A DNA stretch of 64,000 nt, taken from Diospyros lotus (lineage: Eukaryota; Streptophyta; Magnoliopsida; Ericales; Ebenaceae). A program made the translations under genes and the position numbers. This document shows, piece after piece, positions 14,201 through 23,200 of this stretch. The stretch's first letter is position 1; every line of letters begins with the position of its first letter. The DNA is taken from positions 1,183,001 to 1,247,000 of the forward strand of contig NC_068350.1 of the NCBI RefSeq assembly GCF_014633365.1, written 5' to 3'. The notes under the pieces were generated by a model. The model worked only from the letters and a program-made list of their open reading frames with translations, had not been told where the DNA came from and did no database searches.

Positions 14201-17200
14201 GGATTGGGTTGTGACAACTTGCCTCAACAAAGATACTAGCTCCTCAAGCCTTTCCTCAAGTTGAGCAGAATTTCCCTACTAATAATTTCAGCTACTTGAA
14301 TTCGTAGCAGAATCTCTCCTTTCTCCCGGCTTTTCTTCACTTTTCCAATCCTTTCTCACTTAACCACTTTCTTTTGCAGAGCCTCTGTCACACCTCCTCT
14401 ATGGGTTATGTAATTGTCCATGAACCCTAAGCCAAGACTTCAAGTTCATGAAGCCTGAACATTCATCCAATTTATCATCAAAGAAGATAACCAGAATACA
14501 CAACTGAAATAACTAGAACAAAATTTTACTAAAATCCTTGGAGTTCTCATAATCTGAATAGCTGACAATAATTGAAAAATAAACTAGCCTAACTAAGTTC
14601 ACTTGTGAATCCTCTAGTCCAAGTCCACATCTAGACCAATTAATCCCTGCTTACCTGAAAAAATTGTTAGGGAGAGGGTGAGTTCAAAGCCTAGCGGAGA
14701 TTATTCCACATAATAGATTGTTGGAGGAAGCTAAGGAACTATAAAAGGCTCGGGATTATAGCTTTGTGCAATCAGGAAATTCAAACAAAAAGATAAGGTA
14801 GAATAAGAATAATTTAGTCATAAGTTATCTGAATTATTGAGTGATCTAAATCTCTAAAGTAGATAGCAAAGTGTTGTAATCTACTCCTATAAAATAGGAG
14901 AAAAGTTAAGAGGATTTTTAGCAGATTTTTTAGGACTTTTGTGTCTAGAGTTCATGTTTTGGATCTGACTAGGTTTTACGTCGGCTGTCGACTACCTAAC
15001 ACAACCCTCCTCCCTTCACGAGGATGTCACGCATAGAATTAAGGCAGATTGGCTAAAATGGAGAAATGTATTGGGGGTGTTATGTGATAGTAAAATCCTA
15101 TTAAAACTGAAAGGAAAATTCTATAGGACAGCTATAAGACCAGCCCTGTTGTATGGCTCAGAATGTTGGGCAGTCAAATACCAGTATGAGCAAAAGACGA
15201 GCGTAGCGGAGATGAGAATGTTAAGATGGATGTGCGGCCATACAAGAAAAGATAAAATTAGAAATGAGGTTATTCGTAATAAGGTAGAAGTAGTGCCAAT
15301 CAAGGAGAATATGAGAGAGACTAGACTAAGATGGTTTGGTCATGTGAGAAGGAGACCAAGAGACGCTCCTGTGAGGAGAGTTGATGAAATAGAACAATTA
15401 GTCAAAAAAAGAGGTAGAGGCAGACCCAAGAAGACTTTGGGAGAGACATTAAAATTTTATATGAAGTATATGAGCCTAAATGAAGATATGACAAAAGACG
15501 GAAATATATGGAAGTCTAGAATTCATGTAGCCGACCCCACATAGTGGGATAAAGGCTGGATATGTTGTTGTTGTTGTGTTTTTAGGACTTTTGTGTATAT
15601 ATATTTTTCAAATCAATGAAATTATTTATGGTGGTTTAATTCCCTAATTCATCTACCTAGTTTCTTCATGGTATCAGAGACACATTCTTGTGGAACCCAA
15701 TAGCTAGTGTTTTATTTTAGATAAGACTCTTAAGCTCACGCAATGGCTGAGATTCCAACAAGCAGCGAGACTGCAACCACCAATCCTCTTCTAATGAAGA
15801 ACAATCAAGTTCCAATTACTCCTAACAACTCTTGATAGTCATTCACTCCAAATTACTCTACACAAGATGAATGGAACCAACTTCCGAGAGTGGTCCCAAT
15901 CAAATATGTTGGTAGTTCAACAGAAGGGTAAAGTCGACTATCTAATAGGAGATATTGCAAAACCAAGCCCCGAGTCAACAAATTATGGAATATGAGAAGC
16001 TGAGAATGCTATTGTGATGGCCTGGCTAGTAAACTCTATGGAACCTAAGATTAATAGAACTTATTTATTCTACAAAACAGCTAATGAGATTTGGAAGGTT
16101 GTCAAAGAGATTAACTCAGACCTTGAAAACACAGCCCAAAGTTTTCAAGTCCGGTCTATCATCCGAACCACAAAGCAAGGTAATAACTCTGTTATTGAGT
16201 ATTATGACACCTTAACCAAATTATAGCAAGAGATGGACCTCTTCTATGAGATTACATGGGAGTGTCCTATGGATGGAAGAAAGTATGACAAGATGGTGGA
16301 GAAAGAAAGAGTTCTTGACTTCTTACACGGTCTAAACTCAGATTTAGATGAAGTAAGAGGAAGATTACTTGGGACTAAGCCCTTCCCATTTATGAGAGAG
16401 GTGTTTGCTGAAGTAAGAAGAGAAGAGAGTAGGAAGAAAGTGATGCTGCCTACTTCTAGTCATTCAAACAGCAAGGTATATCTTCATAATTCTGCCCTAA
16501 ACATATCTCGAGGAAAGTTTCCTATCACAACTAAAGGTGAGATGCAAAAAGATAAACAATGGTGTGACCACTGCAATAAACCCTATTATACTAGGGAAAC
16601 CTGTTGGAAGATACATGGAAAGCTAGCAAATTGTAAACCAAGAAATCAATGAAAGAGAGGTCAGTCCGCATACATGGTAGAAGCTGAAAAAGGAAATTCA
16701 ACTACAGTTTCTCTAACAACAGATCAATTGGAGGCCCTACAACAGTTACTAAGCCAAACTAAGGTGCATAAGGCAGCTAAAAGTGCAGACAAGAATCCAG
16801 TAGTGTCTGTTATCCTAGGACTATACGGAATGACCCTTGGATGATATATGCTCTCTCAACACTCTCAAAATCCACCCAGCGATAATAGGAATTGAAAACA
16901 GAAAATATAAGCAATCAAACAGAATAAAAATAAGAACAAGAAACAGAAAGCAAACCACACAACGCAAAGATTTATCCTGGTTCGGTTTCCTTTGAGGAAA
17001 CCTACATCTAGCCTTCAAAGAGCCCTCCTAGCAATCTTATTAAGGAGAAGAAAGACCGGTACAGCAGCAAGATCTCCCCCCTATTCCCGAGTACAAAAAC
17101 AACAACTTCTCTCCCAAGATTACAAAGCTAAAAACAGAACTCTAGCCTTTCTCTTAGAGAATACAATGCACTCGTTACAATAGAAGAGAATAGAATGGCC

Positions 17201-20200
17201 GCACACACCCCCTAGCACTCTATTTATAGAGTTGGCGATTATCTCTAGAGAAAACATTAGATATTTATAGTTTAACCCCCCTAATTTCCATTAATTACAG
17301 TTTGGGATATAAACTTCTATCTAATTCTTCAATGGCCCTCTAGAACACTGCCATCACACACTGCTTGCACTTTTCTTCTTCTTATACCATATACTTGAGA
17401 CAATATTTCAACAGTGTCCTTGGCAAAACAATGTAATACCGGTCACTCTCTACTTTCTCAAAGGTTTTCTACAAACTTTTGGATCATAGACACTAGAGTA
17501 TCAGACCACATGACAGGTTCCTTTAAAATTTTATCCAATTATGAACCTTGTAATCAAGGCATTGCTGTGTTTATGGTTGATGACACAACCTCCTTAGCCC
17601 AAGGGAGAGGAACAACTTACATAGTAGGCTTAATCCTAAATTCAGTACTTTATGTACCATATTTAAGATGCAACCTGCTATCAGTAAGTAAAATCACTAA
17701 AAAAAGGAATTGCTCAGTGACATTTTTTCACTCTCATTGTGTTTTTCGAGGCATATCCTCAGGGAGGATGATTGACAAAGCTGAGGAGAAGGGAGGACTT
17801 TATCAAATTTCAAAACTTGATCACCCTACAAAATTTAGGTTATCTATTCAATCCTCTTTAGCTACTGTTTCGAAATCTAAATTAATGTTATGGCATCAAC
17901 AATTAGGATATCCTAGCTTAGAGTATCTTAGAGTTTTGTATCATTCTCTTTCTAGCAATAAAATTCAGAATTTCTATTATGAACATTGTATTCCTGCAAA
18001 GCAAACCAAGAGTTCTCATCCTAATCATACCTATAAACTTTCAAAACCATTTCATTTGGTTCATAGTGACATTTGAGGACCAATTAGGAGTCCCAACCGA
18101 ACAAACACACGATGGTTTCTCACTTTTATTGATGACTGCACAAGAATATGCTCGGTGTTCCTAATGAAAGACAAATCTGAAACCTATCTTGTTTTCAAAA
18201 GGTTTCATCAAATGGTCAAAAATGTTTTTCAATCACCCATTCATATATTGAGATCTGATAATGGTCAAGAGCACTTCTCAAATGAATTCAATCAATACCT
18301 AAATGAGCATGGTATTATTCACCAAATCTCATTTCCCTATAATCCCTAACAAAATGGGATAGCTGAAAGAAAGAACTAGCATCTTCTTGAGATAGCAAGA
18401 GCCCTAATGTTTGCTCAATTAGTTTCAATTAGTTCCAAATGTCTATTGGGGAGAAGCTGTACTTACAGCAACCTATCTAATTAATAGACTCCTTTCAAAA
18501 ATTCTAAAGTTTAAAACTCCCTTGAATGTGTTTCTTGAATCTTTTCCCCACCATACCGGGGTCCTAAATTCTCTATCTCCTAAGGTTTTTGGATGTATTG
18601 TTTTTGTACACAAAAACCAACTCACTCAATCCAAATTGGACCCTAAAGCGCTCAAATGCATATTTGTTGGTTACTCTCATACTCAGCAAAGATATAAATG
18701 TTATAACTCCACTAACCGAAAATTCTTTGTCTCTTGTGATATCTCTTTCATCGAGCATCAACAATTTTTTCATGATACCCCTCTGCAAGAAAGTACCTCC
18801 AAAATAGAAGATGTTTGGAGTACAATCACGCCTATACCTGATCATCCCTCTCCTACTCCTCTCACTGATCCATTACCAAACCCTGTCGTTAAACCTAAAA
18901 CCCTTCAGATCAGTCTTGAATTCAGTTCAAATTCCATTCCTCCAGCCCTAAACCATCAAGGGGGAGAGAAAGAGAACACCAAAATTCAAGAAAATGATAA
19001 GGTCCAAAATAAACCACCACTAATGGTTTATTCAAGAAGGCCTCGTGATTCTCAACCAACTAAATCATCTAATCTGGGGATAAGTCCAAAAAATGTGGCT
19101 GCAAGAGATACTGAGGTACAAAATAGATTTGAAGATGATTTAGGTATTCCAGTTGCTCTAAGAAAAGGGATAAGATCTTGTACAAAACATCCTATCTCAA
19201 ATTATCTTAGATACTCAAGATTATCTCTCCCCAATACAGATCATTTACTGTCAGTCTTGATAGTGTGGCCATTTCTAGAGATATTTATTAAGCACTACAA
19301 GATAAAAAATGGAAGGTAGTAGTCATGGAAGAGATGAAAGACTTGGAAAAGAACAATACATGGGAAGTTATGGAGCCACTAGAAGGAAAGAAAGCAATAC
19401 GCAGCAAGTGGGTGTTCACTATGAAGTACAGTTCTGATGGGAGTATTGGCAGGTACAAGGCAAGACTTGTAGCTTAAGGATTCACTCAAACTCAAGGCTT
19501 GGACTACGATGAAACATTTGTTCCAATGGCTAAACTAAATTCCATATGGGTTTTATTATCATTGGCAATAAATCTAGAATGGAGACTACATCATTTGGAT
19601 GTCAAAAATGCTTTCTTGAATGGAGAGTTGGAAGAGGAACTCTATATGAAAATACCATCAGGTTTTGAGAAAAATGACACTAGAGGGAAGGTATGCAAGT
19701 TAAAGAAATCACTATATGGTCTTAAACAATCTCCTAGAGCTTGGTTTAAGAAATTTAGTGACACCCTACACGAGCTTGGATACAAGCAAGGGCAAGCAAA
19801 TCACACTCTTTTCGCCAAGATTGAAGAGGATGGAAGGAGAACAATCTTAATAGTTTATGTGGATGACATCATCATCACAGGAGACAACAACCAAGAAATT
19901 GAAAAATTAAAGCATCAACTAAGACAAGCATTCAAGGTAAAAGAGGTGGGAGAATTAAGACACTTCCTTGGGTTGGAAGTGGCGAGAAGCAAGGAAGGCA
20001 TATTCATATCTCAAAAGAAATACATCCTAGATTTGCTAAGGGAAACAAGCAAACTAGGGTGTAAACTAGCAAGTACTCCCTTAGAGCCCAATTGGAAGAA
20101 TAAAGAAGAGAAAGAAGAATATCAGGTTGACAAAGGAAGATATCAACGCTTAGTAGGAAAACTTATCTATTTATCTCACACAAGGCCATATATTGCCTAT

Positions 20201-23200
20201 GTTGTGAGCATCATCAACTAATTCATGCATCTACCAACTAAAAGACATCTTGAAGCAACTTACCATATTCTCAGGTATCTCAAAGGAACACTTGGAAAAG
20301 GGTTGTTGTTCAAGAAAAGTTAGGATAGAGGAATTATTGGCTATGCAAATTCGGATTGGGTAGGTTCCATTGAGGATAGTAGATCCACATCAGGATATTG
20401 TACCAAGCTGTGGGGAAACTTAGTGACTGGGAGAGCAAGAAACAAGAAGTTGTTACTCATAACAGTGTGGAAGCTGAGTATCGAGCCATTGCTCAAGGGA
20501 TTTGTAAGATAATATGGATAGAAAGACTGATGAAAGATCTTTCTATACCTATATGGCTATATCATCTCCTAAGTTACTCTATAGTGATAGCAAATCGGCT
20601 ATCAGCATTGTAAACAACCAGTGCATCATGACCGGATGAAGCATGTTAGAATTGGTAGGCATTTCGTCAAGCAAGAGATGGAAGAAAGAGACATAAGACT
20701 CATTTATGTTCCTACTAAAGATCAAGAAACAGACATCCGAACTAAAGTTATGCAAAAACAAGGTTTTGAGACTCTTAGAGGCAAGCTGAGAATGATTGAC
20801 ATCTATTCCTTAGCTTGAGAGGGGAGTGTTGGAGGAAGCTAAGGAACTTTAAGAGGCTTGGGATTACAGCTTCGTGCAATCAGGAAATTCAAACAGAAAG
20901 ATAAGGTAGAATAGGGATAATTTAGTCATAAGTTATCCAAATTGTTGAGTGATCTAAATCTGTAAAGTAGACAGCAAAGTGTTGCAATCTACAACTATAA
21001 AATAGGAGAATAGTTAGGAGAAAAGTTAGGGGCATTTTTAGCAGATTTTTTTAGGACTTTTGTGTATATATATTTTTCAGATCAATGAAATTATTTACGG
21101 TGGTTTAATTCCCTAATTCATCTACCTAGTTTCTTCATAGATCAATATTCAATATAAAATTTTTGATACATATAAGAAACAAAATTTTAGTTTTAGAGAT
21201 TCACCAAGATTTCCCATGCAACATGTATCAACAAAAGAATCAACTCATTTTGTATCACATAGCGCATCTATTCAGTTTCCATGATGTCAATAAATCATCA
21301 TCTCAACAAATATTTCCATGGCAATATATCCCAGATTCATTGATGCAAGAGGGGACCCAATACTCTTCTCAGAGCTAGTCAATAACTAGCCGGTACCCCT
21401 ATCTTCCTGGAGTCCACCCATGTGGTAACCTAATACTCTTCCTGGATTTAGCCAATACTCCTTTCTTCCTGGATTCCATTTCTTAAAAGGATTTCTGACT
21501 GGTCTAGCAATGAGAAGCCATTCTAGTGTCAGTGCCATAGCACTATCTTCTGGAACCTAATCAAGATGACAAAGCCTATCCATAACCTTCCTTCTGAAAT
21601 CACAGGGTACTAAATGTTACCAGAGACTTGAGAAGTTCAGGACAGGAAAAAAAAGGATATCACATGGTAACAGTCCTTTGATTGATAGCCAAAGTCTATG
21701 ATTGGTGACCTCTATCGTTAACAAAGCTATAAGGAAACAACATAGCTGTACCATAAAGTTCCTTGATTGATAACCTAATAAGAATAAAAATGATATTGAA
21801 CACATCATACTGTCGATGATATTAATGCATTTACAAAGCCACCTCAATCTGCTTGAACTTTAGCTGAGTAATTTGTTACCTTGGTATGTTGAAGTAATTC
21901 AGACTGTTTGAAGTCTTTGAGTTTCTGATTAGTAGTATTGTATTTGTTTAGTAGTATTGTATTTGAAGTAATTTGTTACCTTGTTATTTGTAGTTGGTTA
22001 TGTTATGTTTTAAAGTGTTATTAAAGAGATAGGTCAGTTGTATAAATAGGAGGTTCACCTATCAATAATATTCATTGGAACGAGGCATTTTTCAGATAGA
22101 TTTCTGTCGCTCTCGTTATTTTCTGGTTTCATCCTTGCTTGTTTCTATTCAAATTACATGGTACTGAGTCATCTAACTCAAAAATGCAACATAACCAAAG
22201 GAGCCATTGAGCAGTAATAGCATTGGGACTATTTATAATGCATCATTGGATAGCATTTCTGGGACTGCTCTTCTTCTAATTGGTATTCTTCTTAGTGGTT
22301 TGTGTACCTTTTCTTCATCAGGGTTGATATGGACCCCATCTGTTAAATCTGTTTCTTTTCCACAAGTTCTAATATTCTTTTCCCATAATTTTTTGGAAGA
22401 AAAGAGAATCCTGTTCTGCATATTGGTTCTGTTCTGCATTTTCAAATGTTGAATATGAATGTTTCAGACCCCAAATGGCCAAGAGATATGGTTAGCTTGC
22501 AGTATTGCGCCAATTCAGTCATCGTCAGTATGGCTCTGCATTTATAATAAAGTGTTTGGACTGAATTGTTTGTTTCCTTATTTTCTTCTCTGTTTTGAAG
22601 CTGTGTGTTTGTTGTGCTGGCTTTTGTTGCTTCTAGTTGACTGTGTTCACCTGTTGCTGTCACTTGGTATTGATATATTACTGAAAATGTAAGATGTCAG
22701 TGAGAGTATTCTTAGAGCAAGAGATGATACTACCTTGTTGGGGGGAACCTTGCTGTCAGATTTACCACAATATTGCTGAATGGAAACTGCCAGCTTTGGT
22801 CATAATCCCATGTGTTTTTCTTTGAAAGCCTGTTTTTTAACTGATCATTGAATTCGGTTAAGTAATCTGTCTGAACATTGGAATTCATAGGCGCACCATT
22901 ATGCTTTGGGATTGCTTCCTTGTGGAGCCGGAGATTAGTATAGATACCTCTTCTTGAAGACTCTGAAGATTTGGGATTCCGCAGTTCATTACATATTCAA
23001 ATTTCAAGCATACCCATCTGGATCTTAAATATGACTTGAAATGACAGAAAATGGGAAAAGATAGCCATAAGAATAATACATTTAGATTGATAAGATAGCC
23101 ATAAGAATAATTACATTTGTCAGTTTTTTCTTTATATATTTGCAATGATAAGATAGCCATAAGAATAATACATTAGGGCCTGGCTACATACTATTATATA

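Larger units (their letters stand above)
14719..15667 (+). repeat. Copia 5' LTR, interrupted by an RTE insertion
   Basis: LTR sequence at 14719-14943 and 15579-15667 matches the 311-bp 3' LTR with scattered differences. The 3' LTR lacks the RTE copy, so that copy arrived after the copia element. Confidence 0.93.
14719..21137 (+). mobile_element. Degenerate Ty1/copia retrotransposon with nested insertions
   Basis: The 5-bp duplication TAGAT occurs at 14714-14718 and 21138-21142. The LTRs begin TGTTGGAGGAAGC and end TTTCTTCA; a PBS and a polypurine tract are present. The domain order gag, protease, integrase, RT, RNase H is the copia order. Removing the RTE insertion in the 5' LTR and the solo LTR at 16808-17413 leaves about 5.2 kb, a normal copia length. 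Several stops and frameshifts make it non-autonomous. It lies in sense orientation in the lipase intron. Confidence 0.95.
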
